Notes under the pieces: model-generated
What the model saw: the letters and a program-made list of their open reading frames with translations, nothing else
Told to the model about the DNA's origin: nothing
Databases searched by the model: none
Shown here: positions 36,601 to 49,300 of the stretch, in pieces
How positions within the stretch are numbered: position 1 is the first letter of the stretch
Layout: every line of letters starts with the position of its first letter
Position numbers and translations under genes: made by a program
Source: Anomalospiza imberbis
Taxonomy: Eukaryota > Chordata > Aves > Passeriformes > Viduidae
DNA length: 64,000 nt
Assembly: GCF_031753505.1 (NCBI RefSeq)
Contig: NC_089684.1
Coordinates: 6,682,201 to 6,746,200 of the forward strand
Direction: 5' to 3'

Positions 36601-39600
36601 ACACCTCACAAAGATATTGGCTTCAAACACAATCTCTGAATGATAGAATTGGCTTATCGTTTTTTTTCTCTACATCTTCCAATAATTATTTTTATTTATA
36701 TCTCCCTCTATATGCTGTGACACTTCAACTGAAAACTAAATAAAAGGATGATAAAACCTACAACCTAAAAAAATATCCAAATACAAATAGCCACAAAACT
36801 GCAGCAAATGATTGATAGAGACATTGATGTAATCCTGTCCATAGCAACAGTTTAATTATGAGCATCTTGGCAGTGAGCCTGCTCTACGTGTTGATTTTCC
36901 CCAGCAGAGAATGCCATACAATCCATCTTTGTGTTATGTGCTATATGACTACATGGAGAGGCCAGTCAAAGGGGAACAAGGAACAGAAAAGTTGTAGTAA
37001 ATTACTGGGGTGATACAGGAGTAAGTACATTGACCATGAATAATTTTACTCCTGAGGATTAGCAAGCCTTAGAAAAAGGAGCAGGAGGGTGGTACCCACA
37101 ACAGAATAATAGAATATTTCTCAATTACAGTGATCACAGCATACAACATGAATATACCTCTTAAACAAATGACACGAATTACTGGTACCCAGTTTAAACA
37201 GTCCCCTCTCAAGCACTTCTTTCCAGGATCTGTCGTGTGGAGGGGCAGAGAAGCACCTTGGTGTAGCAGGAAAGCAGGTCTCCCTAAAGCAGGGACACAG
37301 GGCTCAGAGGCCGTGGCTTCACTACACACCATAAAGCAAAGCTTGCCAGAAGCAGCAGGTCTGCTGGGTGGAGCAGCCACTGCCAAGAACCCAGTGGCCA
37401 TGGGATTAGTGTTTTAAGGGTTTCACTCCTGAACAACTACAGCACAGCTAAAGCAGGCAGATCAGAGGGGATGCACAACATCATGAGTGAGCTCAGAGTT
37501 CACTCTAGTAAACTAGAGGGCAAGGAAGCAATAGTGACAACTGGCAGGGACCTTAACAGGAAAAGGCAGCTGTGCAGGTTTAGGAGGTTATAAAATATAT
37601 GGTGAAATCTGACTGTGACTGCTTCTCAGTATACCTGCAGGTAATTTTCAGACAGAAACAAAAAATGTAATAGAACTGTAATTTATAATTAAACTTACTT
37701 CCAATGTCTATGTTGGAAAGCTTGTTAAAAAAGACCCAACAAAAATGAACACAACATGCAACAATCTATATACAACTGCAATCTACAGTGCTTATTTATA
37801 AAAATAAAATTTTAAAGAGTCCTTAAATTTCAGACCAGTTTTTTTAAGCAACATTTAGGACAATGTCTCTGAAACAGCAGTTTAAGGTTATACTATCCAC
37901 TCTTTATTTTAAGGAAATGCTCTGGTAATTTTTAAGTGTGTGAACAAAGGTTTTGTGAAATCCTGTTAGGCTATTACATGTGGTAAGAAAACCATCAATC
38001 ATTTCTGCAGCCTGGTGTCCACATTCACAACTTAACTCAATAAAGACTGTTTTTAGTTTCTATTAAGGTATGAATATTTTATATTTGTAACCACATAAAT
38101 CAATAAGAATACTCATATAGGTATATACATGGATCATACCATGTGTTTCTTTGAAGAACAAACCCAAAACAGTACAGGAATTTGAAATAATGGAACTCTA
38201 AAAATAAGATTCCTAAAGCTTACAGAAATTCCAAGAGACATACTGAAATCAAACACAAGTGTTGTTTCACTCAAAGTTGGGATTTTTTGGCAGTTGTGTG
38301 ACTATTTCCATCTCCAAGACACTGTGGCTGCATCATACCATGACAACACACTGGTTTTTCTTAATACCAAATGTATGGGCATGTTCTACCTACTGTAGAT
38401 TACCTGTCTGAGAAATTGCTTTTAAACACAAAGTATTAGAATCTATGCAACTCTGCTGTACCTTCACGAGCTCTTCCTCATTAAAATTTACTTTAAACAT
38501 GGAAGAAAGGGATTTGTGTTTGTGTGTGTGGGTACAACTTAATGTTCAGATCAATATGTTATAAAAAATCTATGAAATCACTACACTGAAACTGAATTAG
38601 TTATATAAGTCTTGAAAGCCCAGGTATTTTAGCTCTGAATTCAGGTCTCATATTTCAGCTCAGAGCACTCAAGAGGTACTCTGGATTTCTAAACAACAAT
38701 GTACTAGGAAATGTCTGTACCTGATAAAAACTCCTTTTGTGCATCAGCTCAAAAAAATATTGTTTGATTCTCTCTTTACTGTACATTCATAATAAACACG
38801 AGATCTTCCAAAATACCTATGTGACTTTACTGATCGAATGATTACCTGAATAGAACACCCAGCTGATTACATTGAATATTCAGTTAACTTATTTACCCTT
38901 CAACAGCTAGACAATACAACACAAGAGAAACCCAGAGGAACTCCGGGTCAAGACATTATTCAAAACTAGAGTAATATGAACAGTTACATTAGTCCTCAGT
39001 AAGTTTAATTTGATATTTTCACAAAAAGGTCATTTGCAAAGTCTTCAGGGAAAAAAAAAAAGACATTTCTCTGCATCTTTCCAGGGTGTGTGGGAGTGAG
39101 GGAAAGTGTGAGTCTGCTCTCAGGCAGACAGAAATACATAGCTTGTACAGTGCTCTTGATGCAGGTGTTTCAGTGGCACTTTTTATTTGTGAAAAAGAAC
39201 TTTTAAATACAAGACTGATTGTGCTTTGTAAATAAGGTTACATTTGAAAATGCTTAATGGAACCTCTGACACACAGACATACACACAAGTTTTGCAACTA
39301 ACAAAATAATTCTTAAGTTCCATTCCAATTGCAAGTTAATCAACTGCATTTTTTTAATGAACCAAGAACTGAATTAATGATTACAGAATACCTGAAAGTT
39401 CTTAATGACTACTAAACCTGACATTAAAGTTTATGCCCATTTAATCTTTTATTACTTCTGGTGCATTACCTTAGATTAAAGCACACAAATCTGGCTGAAA
39501 GTATTTTTGCCCTGTGATCTGTACTATAACTTTTTTCCCCTAATTGAAAACTTAAATAAAAAACACCCCAAAATGAGATGACTACATACCAAATCTCAAA

Positions 39601-41745
39601 GCAAAGAGGGTGATTTGCCACTTAAGAATTCTTAGCTATCAGAGAAGGCAGCAAACACCTTCTAGTTCAAAATAGTTATTTTGGTCAGTCTCCCACTGGC
39701 GCGAGTTGGGCAGCTGAGACAAAAACCCTTGCGCAGGGCATTAAGAAACACTGAGCCTGGAAAAATGCTACTGACAATATTTGCTAAAGTTGGACACACA
39801 ATTGTCCAGTTATCAACCATATATCTAGGTAAAAGCAGTGGATCAAAGTAAAAGGGGCAGTTCAGTGAGAAACAAGGTGCCATTCCGCATAGAGAACTGG
39901 AGTGAAATTTGGTGACATTTTATTTCCAAAAAACCTGCCCCAAACAAGAAAAAAGCCCCCACCACAAAACCAGAAAGCCCTATGCACTAGCAACTTGCAG
40001 TGCTTCTGTTTTATACATTGCTGTATTCAAGTCCAATAGCCTCTTTCTCCAAAGTCTCAAAGACCCAAGGGAGGTGAAGATTTTTCACTTTCTCTTTGCT
40101 GAAGCAGCTGAGAAGGCTTAAAGCTGGGGAGGGTTTCCCGAGTCACTATCACCCACAGTAGTATCTGATTACTCTGCTTGAGCTGGTTTGGATTAAAAGG
40201 TCGAGAAACAAGCAGGAGACAACAGCAGCGGCTGACAAATGAACAATGAGACAACACTAGTGGCTGACAAATTATTCAAAACTAACCTGTAAGATACTTC
40301 TCAAACCATGTTAATTTAGTCTGACAGTGAATATGGAGCTTCTTATTAGGAATGCATGATGAACACACAGTCATGGGCTGCACTTATTTCAGCCAGTCAT
40401 CAACGACACTTTCCTGTGGAACTTCTGGTTTACAAGATTAATCTTTTAGAATAGAAATACACATTACGTTTTCTTTGGCAGAATACAGCTCAGATTCTCA
40501 ATGAAAAACCAGTTATTTTGGACCACAAATGTGAAGCTTTTCATATTTACATGCTCTTGAATTAAATATTAAAATGGAGGTGAATGTTCTCAATAGGCAA
40601 CAATTGTCTGAACTATCTTTGATCATTTCTACATTACACAGGACTACAGCACAAACGGTAAAAAAATGCTGCTGGAGGGAGCCAGTGTATTCCTACAATT
40701 CGTCACAATGCCAAATGTGCAAGCAGTACTTCGCATCTTGGGACCAATTTAAGTACCTCACTGCAGTACTGAGCACAGGCCTTGCTTCTGATTACCCCAG
40801 GCACTGGAGTGAGCTCATATGGATGCATTACTTTGGACTGGGGCAGCAGTTTGGGCATCTCTACACCAAATCATTAGAGAATTAATTGGATCTACTCAGA
40901 GTAGCAATGTGTGGAGAAGCAGCACCAAGGTAGACATGTATCAAGGTTTATAAATTAAACTAAATTAAATTAAACTAAATTAATGATTCTACAGTAAGAC
41001 AGAGAAATAAATTTAATTTAAAAATTCAAACCAGAAAAGCAGAATTATGTAGTGTAGTGCAATTATCACAACAAATAAGCATGTAATTTCTTATAAGAAT
41101 TGATAATATCAGAGACTTGGACCTTGTTTAGGAACTAGCTCCTAAAGGAGAGAGTATCAAAGCTTTGTGTGAACTGAAATTGTGTTCCAGCTAACCAGTG
41201 AACATGAAAGGATCAGCTCATCTCCATTATAAAACAAGTACTTACATTGAGGGTCTCATGCCAATTATGCAAGTCTGCTAAAAATATGTCTGATTAAATA
41301 ACAAGCTTTCCTTTCTCCCCTTTCACAATCAGAGAAGGATGTTTCTGCTCTCTCCAAGACGTTCCATCTTACTGCATTTAAATTAAAATACAAATTTGAA
41401 ACACAAACCTCTTGTTTGAAAAAAAAACATGTCTGTGATGTGTTGGGCAGAAAAGACATTTACAGACTATAAACTATTATACTGGGACTGTGCTCAGAAA
41501 AAAATATCTGTGTCTGGTCCTGCACATTCCTACACTACTTGATCATACTGTCAAATTGGCAAAATGTTGAAGGAGATACAGTTATCCATTAAAACACCAC
41601 AAGAAAACAAACTGAAATAGTAGAGTACTTAAGCACTATGCTTGATATTTCTATATTTTCATTATACTTCTGGAAGTTGGTATATTTGATAAGATTAGCC
41701 ATCAATTTTTTCTTTGGCTTTATTAATATCATCAATGGAACGCTG
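36601..41745. other. AT-rich intronic or flanking DNA, no gene seen
   Basis: No exon was recognised. A GC-richer patch at 37200-37570 resembles a transposon remnant in composition but has no identifiable motif. A pentanucleotide-like TAAAT/TAAAC repeat lies at 40953-40984. Confidence 0.5.
40953..40984. repeat. TAAAT/TAAAC-type simple repeat
   Basis: Repeats of AAATT and AAACT blocks over about 32 bp. It is a local slippage product with no coding content. Confidence 0.8.
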
Positions 41746-42060
41746 GTTTTGGTTTTTTTTTGTTGTTGGTGTTGTTTTTTTTTTTTTTTTTTTTTGTTTT
41801 GTTTTTTTAAGTCACACATTTATTTGCCAGATAACCTATCCACTTGAGAAAGCAAAGGAGGCATGAGCCTTTCAGCAAGCCTGGTATACCATGTGACCAG
41901 ACAAGATGACAAAGCTTGATAAACACAGATTACTTTCTTTTTCTTCAGCAGGCTAAAAAGCCTGCCTGGTTCTGCTCATTCGTCTCCTTTAGTCCAGCAA
42001 GCCAGAACAGAACAGTTTACTTTCAAGGTCTCATTAGTTTGGATTTACCATCTTAGGTAG
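41746..42060 (-). repeat. Possible 3' end of a retroposed transcript, antisense
   Basis: Read on the minus strand, an AATAAA signal (plus-strand TTTATT near 41820) is followed about 13 bases later by a long A-rich tract (the plus-strand T-rich run 41746-41808, with 21 uninterrupted T at 41775-41795). This is the layout of a polyadenylated RNA end that was copied back into the genome. No parent gene and no target-site duplication were recognised, and the right boundary is a guess. It could also be a poly-T run beside a chance AATAAA. Confidence 0.3.
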
Positions 42061-43313
42061 AGTATAGTCAGAAAATATTTTATGTTCGTTTCTGTTGAAT
42101 GGACTGTAAATGTCTAAAACACAAGTTCTTCAAGGCTTTAACAAATTATTCTTTAAAAAAGTGCAGCTGAGAAGAAAAAATAGCTTTCCAAACTATAAAA
42201 GTCAGGCATAAATCTAGGAAAAAGAATGGAAATAAAAAGCCTCAAAAGCAGTACTGCCTCAATCATAAGCAGAACAATTCTTCCTCTATACTTCAGACAG
42301 ATCTGAGATCCTGTTTTATATATAAACACATTCCATATAAACACATTCCACGCAGCTCTTCAAATAAAATTTCTTAACACAATAATCAGAATAAAAAACA
42401 CTGGATAATCAGAAGAAAACTATACTGCTCTCAGAAATCATTAGTATAATTTCTGTTTTCAGATGTGAGCCTTCCCTGCTTCACCTTTGCTTACATGTTC
42501 AAAGATCTGATCACGTATGCTCACACCGATTATCTCCTTCTAACAAGGTAATTGTAGCTTTGTTCACAAGACTGAGTAACAGTACATTCTAACTTAGAAA
42601 GAGGAAAAAGGAATCCTGGGAGATGTGGGTGTGAGCACAAAGAAAATAAAAAAATACAGTGAACAAAAATGTAAAAAGAAAAAAAAAATATTCTAAATCT
42701 AACTATGAGTCAATCCCAAATCTTCTTCCATGTGGCCAGATCTTGGTGCCTGTAGGGAACTCCCGTTAGTTCAGAGGGTTACACATGGCTGTAGCCCTTT
42801 GAGATGTACTAACTGTATTTCTTTTCTTTTTGTCAATGCATTTTGAAAAAATAAAATAAAAATTTCAACACAAAATAAAAGCTCTCCTGTCCTTCCCTTC
42901 CCCAAACCAACCACCCCTGTCTGTTTTAAAGCTCAGCACTTCCAATTCTCCACTTACTTCCTCAAGCCATTTGCCAAAGATCTGGATTTGCAAGGACTAG
43001 CAAACCATTTGCAGCACTAGGGAAAATTTCTAAACACTGCTCTTGTGAGTACGTATAGAGATTTTTTTATTCTGAAAGCAGTGGTAATTATTCAGGATTT
43101 AAATCAGTTCCTTTGGTCCGTAACCCTTCATTCTGACAGGATTTGCTTTGCTGTGAAGTTGACTGCTTGCTTTACTTTCTCTGGCGAATAAATACAGCCT
43201 AAAGACTGAAGAATAATTTTAATTCACAGAAATTATATGCATGAGAACTATTTTATTGTCATTAAAATCCCAGAAGCAATAAGGTGTATAGACAGGGGCT
43301 CTGTTCAACCAGA
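42061..43313. other. AT-rich DNA, no gene seen
   Basis: No exon was recognised. A 15-bp direct duplication (ATAAACACATTCC core) lies at 42320-42351. Confidence 0.5.
42320..42351. repeat. Short tandem duplication, 15-bp unit
   Basis: Two adjacent copies of TATAAACACATTCCA. It is small and probably a slippage product. Confidence 0.85.
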
Positions 43314-43339
43314 GAAGCAGGTCTAGATGGACCTGCTTC
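43314..43339. repeat. Perfect 10-bp inverted repeat (hairpin)
   Basis: GAAGCAGGTC (43314-43323) and GACCTGCTTC (43330-43339) are exact reverse complements separated by a 6-base loop. The stem does not extend outward. No function is known; it is too short for a microRNA precursor and has no clear T-run terminator. Confidence 0.9.
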
Positions 43340-46300
43340 CTTTTTGCCTTTTTAGTGCCATGTAGTTACCACACATCTCCTACCAACACACATGTGAAGA
43401 TGTGTGTGGCCAAGTTGTTAAAACTAAAAACAAAGGTTCAGATTATCTTGACCAGCTCTGCCTAAAGCCTTATATGGAAAAGACAAAAGATGTATCTTGT
43501 TAAACTGAAGAACAAATTCCTCTGTTACATAGTTGACAGAAAAGCTGGGTATTAAAACAATGCATGAAGCCTATAATTTTAGTAAAAAATAACATACTTT
43601 ACATTTTCTTAAATGTAAATCATTTATGTGTAATATTGACCAATATTCTGCAAGTGGGAAAAAAAAAAAGTTTCAGCCATGGCTCAGTCTGACACTGGCT
43701 CCTGCAGCTCAGGTGCACAGCAATCGTGGTGGATGTTGCTACTCTAAGATTTCTCCCTGAAGCCACTAGCCTGCTGCCTACCATAAGCCTGTCAGACAAT
43801 GCCAATACTGGATAAAAGAAGATGACTGTTACTGTAGGTTCAGTAGACCTAAACAAACACTGATGGGCACTGCTAAAAGCTTGAATATGAAATTGCAGCA
43901 ATAGCCTCCCTTCAGAGAGCAGCTTTAGCAGAAATGCCTTTTCCTCTTTTCCCCGTTCCTCTTCTTCTTTCAGTAAAACAGAATTTAGATAAACAATCTG
44001 GTGTGTTATATTGAAATGTATAGAAAAAGCTTTTGTTTTTAAACATGTACATTTTGGTATACAAGAAGAAATCATACACTGTTATTCTCCTACTTGCAAT
44101 TCTCCCCCAAAGTATCAAAATGATTCCCTATATGGATGCAAACACACGCTGACATAAATTTGGTTTCAACCTTTGAAACTCAGCGTACTGTGACCTATCT
44201 AAGCACTCATCTAAGTATTACGAAAGGAGACTCTCTAACTGACAAATGTATGAAATGAATGGATAAGAATCCTCCTTTTCACCTCAGCATTCAGTTGTGG
44301 TTTCTGAAGGTAACAAGCAAGTGTGCACTTCTCATGTAAAATCATCTTGTTAAAGGTAATCTGCAACAGCCAGGAAAGAAGGGACTGGTTTTGCTTTGTT
44401 ACAGTCCAAAACAAAGAGGAGAGAAGTGATGCTAAATCTATGTTGCCTGCTTTAAGAACAGACATTTCACCTTAGCTGCATTTAGTATAATTTTATATTA
44501 CTGTACTTAGAACACTTATAAATCAGAATTTAAAAAATGGAGGAGCAAAGTGAAGGGCAAAAAACCAATTATCAAGTTTCAGTTATGCAACAATATTAAA
44601 TATGCCTTTTTTTTTTTCAGTATGGACCCATTTCTGTGCCAATCAACCCAACATCACATATTCTGAAACAGTATTTTATAAATCTGCAGCATTAGACTGT
44701 GTACTTTGAAGTGCCCCTATATTAAAAGAATGGCATTGCAATACTCCTGTCTTGGTTTTTGTAACAAAACCCTCTTTCCAGAAGGGATTTAAAAGTCCTA
44801 AAACGCTATCCTCAAGAGCTCCTTATCTTTGGAGGAGTCACTTCACTTACAAAGCTTTCTGAAGGTGCTACAAAGCTGTGCACTCCAAAGCATTCCTCAG
44901 TCTGAAATATCTCAGAAAGGCTCCTATTTGCCTATTTAAAATACACTGATTCCAAGTGTAATGCAATCAGCATTACAAGTTATTTTATATCATTTAAACA
45001 AAGAATTTCAAAATTATTTATTTGGAATGGAAGCATTCCTCCTGAAACAATAAAGCTATTTTTTCTTTACTGCCAGTCAGAATAGTTATTCAGATTATTT
45101 CTGTTGCTTGATCATCATGTAACACACTTCAAATTGTAATGAAGAAAGGGAAAATGAATTGCAGTATAGTCTGCTTAGAAGTATATACCTCAGGCACACA
45201 GTTACATCCCAGTTAAGTCACCTCTTATATACCTGGTAGGACTGCGATTCAGGCGAGAGCCATAAAAACTTGCATGTGCTTACAATGGGAATTTCTGCAC
45301 TTCAGTGTGAAAAACCCCTGTTCTACATGCATGAGAACTCACAGAGGTCCAAGTTTTCACCAGCAAAACTGCAAGAGCTTCCTGACTTCTGCTACTGAAT
45401 ATCTTAACATTATCTTCATCTTACTCTTACTGAATATATTGCATCTCCAGGCCATTCGCTACCCACAAATGAGACTGACCAAAATCCCTTGAGGCTCTCA
45501 AGTCGTAAGAAAGCTCCGACTGCCTGAGGCCATCGGCAGATGTATTGCCCTGGATGCATCTGAGTGGGTTGAAGAGGTCATTGCGTCCAGCTGTTCAATG
45601 CCCAGGGAGTTGGCAGAACACCACTAAACATCACAACACCACACTCATTTCCTAACCCCCAATGTCAGAATCACAGGCTAAAACGGCTTTGTGATTGGAA
45701 ATGCATGCGGGACCGTTTGGACAGTCCAGGTTAGGGAGCAGCTACCTAGTCACTTAGCTGGCACGCACAGAGGAAGGCTTGGACAAGCAGCTGGCAGCAG
45801 AAACCTCTTATGTGGCTCTGCCTCTGCCAGCAGTACTTGTCTGACTGCAGCCTTCACTGCCAATGACACAGTTCAGCACAATTCCCTGTTCATTCAAATC
45901 AGCACCAGCAGAGGAAACACGACCCTTTTTAATTATTCAAAGAAATCCTTTTCCACCTAATGAAAGCTGTGACACTTAAGACAGCACTAAATGTGAAATC
46001 TGTAGGACCTTAAAATGACAGTAAGACAGAGCACGTCCCTGCCATGCTACAGAGAGCACTGTCAGTGACAGGAGAGAAAGTGAGGGTTGGGGCTGCTTGC
46101 CTAAGCCTTGGAAGAATGGAAAACCAAACTGCACACCGAAGTCAGAAGTCGCCTGCAAATGAGTCAGCAAAGCAACCTAGATCTGAACACTGCCCCATGC
46201 CAAGCCAAAATCAGAAATATCTTCTTTTATTTTTTCATTTTTGCACGAATGTAAAAATTATGGCTAATCTTCACCAGAATTAAAAAAAATATTTAGAAAC

Positions 46301-49300
46301 TGGTAAGCAGCAAAGTTTATGTTAACAAGTATTAACAGTATTAAAACAAACAAAAGAATCCCACATGCACTGGTGATTTTTCCACGTTTTATTTCTTAAA
46401 TACGAGATACAAAATCTTTGCAGACAGGCTACAATTATGACCAAGTATCTGTCAATATCAGAGGCACATAACAATGTTACTATTTAATGTCTGCAGTAAT
46501 TTTTAGTATGACACCATCTAAAAACACCATCTGACTTTTTGTTACTTTGTTCGTGGTATTATGCACACCATGGTGTAGAGACACTACAAAACACCATAAA
46601 TTCTGTTTCTGTAATGACTGTAAACATACAACAGAATAGGAAAGCAAGAAAAAAAGACAATAAAATTAAGATATAGCTGTGAAAACTCAATTATGCATTC
46701 CAACAGGACAAAAGCTTCCAAATTTTCTCACAAATTAAATAGGGAGATAACAGCAGCAGATACCCATATTATATGAGGCATTCTCTAAACTTACTTGTAC
46801 TTGAAAACAAGGGTACATTTAGTCACCATTTCTCATACAGTAAGATATTTTTTTCTCAGTAATTACCTGAAAATATGGCAGCTGGGATTTTAGCAACTGA
46901 AATAATACTTTTGTTCCTGAATTATCCGACAAAAATTCAGTGTACTGTTAGAAGGCTCCCACACTCTCTTTGGGTTATAAACTGCAGTGGCTAAGGCGTT
47001 TTGACAAAACAGACCCATTATTATTTAATTCCAAGAAAATGCAATTTGGAAGATGAAAAGAGGACAAAGAAAGAATAGGGAAAACCCACAAAGGTTTGGT
47101 AAATATCTTGAAATTACTTTATAGACATTTTCTACCTGAAAAACAGATACAGTTTCAAATATTTTGTGAAGTAAATACAGAAATGGTTGCTAAAATGTGC
47201 TTTCAAAAGAAAACACCTTTACAAAACAGTCCTCCCTCTAGGCAGCAGCTTCTCTCAACACCTCCAAATAATCCTACAGCTCTTGTTCAATTGCCCTTCT
47301 CACCTCTGAGCAGGAAGCAAATTGTGAAGTTGAGTGGCTCTGTTAGGGACACTACCTGCTGTGCCATCAGCAGACTTCAACAAATAATGAGAGCTGCCTG
47401 CAGCCATCCCGCACTGTAAAGGCTGCCACCGAGTCCTGTCCACGACACTTCCCGCTAGCCACTGCGCGCCTGAGAAAGGGGCAGCTAGGAGAAGTTTCCA
47501 GACTGCTGCCCTCTTACCTTTTTCAGAGCTTGCTCTGTCGTGCTAGTTAGAATAACAGTGGTCCCTAAGGTCTTGCTGACTCTGCTAATGCCACTCTTTT
47601 CTACGTCAGTGCCCCCGAATGTGTAGCAGCAACACAGGGAGTGAAAATGTCTTCACGCAGAAGGAAACAAGTTCTTCTTTCATTACCCCATATGAATTGC
47701 ACCAGCATCCAAAGTACTGCATTTATTTGCCTCATCTAAACACAATCTAACTCACACAGAATCTACTGCCAAAGGTCAAGTTATGATTCTTGGTTTTAAT
47801 GAGCATGAAGTTGCTGAGCCCTCTAGGGTAGGATTCCTTCAAAGGAGCCATTCAAGTCTGCTGTGCCCAGAACAGAGGACCTAATTCACCCCTAGCCTTA
47901 AGTTTAAGCATTTTTTGAAGACCTGTTAATTTAATTCCACCCACCTGCCACCAAATTAGAGAATTTAATGACTTGAGCACTACAGAGGATATAGACAACA
48001 ACTCTGGAAATAAATTTTCAGCATTGTTAAAGGTTCTGGTAAGACTCCTGTAAAATTTTTGTATTATGTCCAGTGTCAACATTCACAAGACATGAGAGGG
48101 AAGAAAAAAAGCAGAATCACAAACAAGGTTTTATGATAACAACTGCTGATACTTATTTTCTTTACTTTCTGGCCTCAACCTTTTATTTTCTTCAAAACAG
48201 CTGACATCTGAAACCGTCTTTCACAATTTCAGATATAAAATTTTCTCTCAGGTTTCTTTGACAAGGATATTCCTCTATTCAACTTATTTCAGCTTACTCA
48301 GAGAAATCATCTCATCTACTTGCATTGTACTGTGAATTTCTGAGATAAAAAAAGTAAAAGTAAAAAGCAGAGTATCAGTCATCAGAATAAATTAATTTGA
48401 ATAGAAAATAATTAAAAAAAAGATGTCAAATGATCAGTCAAACACAAGAAAATGTCTTCTTTTGAATACATAAATAGTAAAATCTTGGCCAAACTTGAGA
48501 AACCAGAATAAAAAGTTAATGCCAATAGCAATGTTATGGCGATTTTAAATGCAGCTGCTTAATAGTTGTGTTACCTAATAGTTGCTATGCATCAAGATGG
48601 CAGGTTGAAGTACAGAGATATTAGATAGAAATACGATCAAAATTCTGTACTTGTAGCTTAGCAGAGAGGTTCAAGAGCCATATTGAGTATAACACCACAA
48701 AGCGAAACACAGTATTTCAATCGTACAGGATAAAAGGAATGCTGGGAAACACTTGTAGCAGGGAATGAATATCAGACCTTGGATAGAATATTATCGAAAT
48801 ACAAATGTTCACATCAACATACAGAAGTGAGCAGCAAGCAATCCTCTTAACAAAATCAAAGAAACAGAAGCATGAGAAAGCTTTATTAATTTGGAGTCTG
48901 CATCAAAAGATGCTGCGGTTGTATACTGAGCTCTGCATACATGTTCTTTAAATTTTTTTATAAGCTTTCTAAAACAAAACTAGAAAAGTCCATGAATACA
49001 TATAAGAATAGCTTATGAAAAGCCAGACATTCCAATGCACAGTAACATAGAAAAACAGAGCAGAGCTTTGACTCTCAAAAGCTAAATAATACAGAAAACA
49101 TAATCTGAATATTTCACCCAATGGGGACAAGTTAAAAAAAAATCTTCAGTACATATACATCTTGCTGGTAGACAAATTTAGCTCCTTTTTGCAGTCAAGT
49201 TCCAAGACCTGTACTTTCATTTCTCCATTTGGGTCAGAAAGTACTCTTTGGGACATACTGAAGTTTATTACTTTTAAAACACACAGTGACCCAGATGGCA

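Noticed and set aside
43620..44075. Longest open frame in the window (151 codons, minus strand)
   Set aside because: No recognisable domain, no splice-type ends, and composition equal to the flanking AT-rich DNA. One frame of this size is expected by chance in 64 kb.
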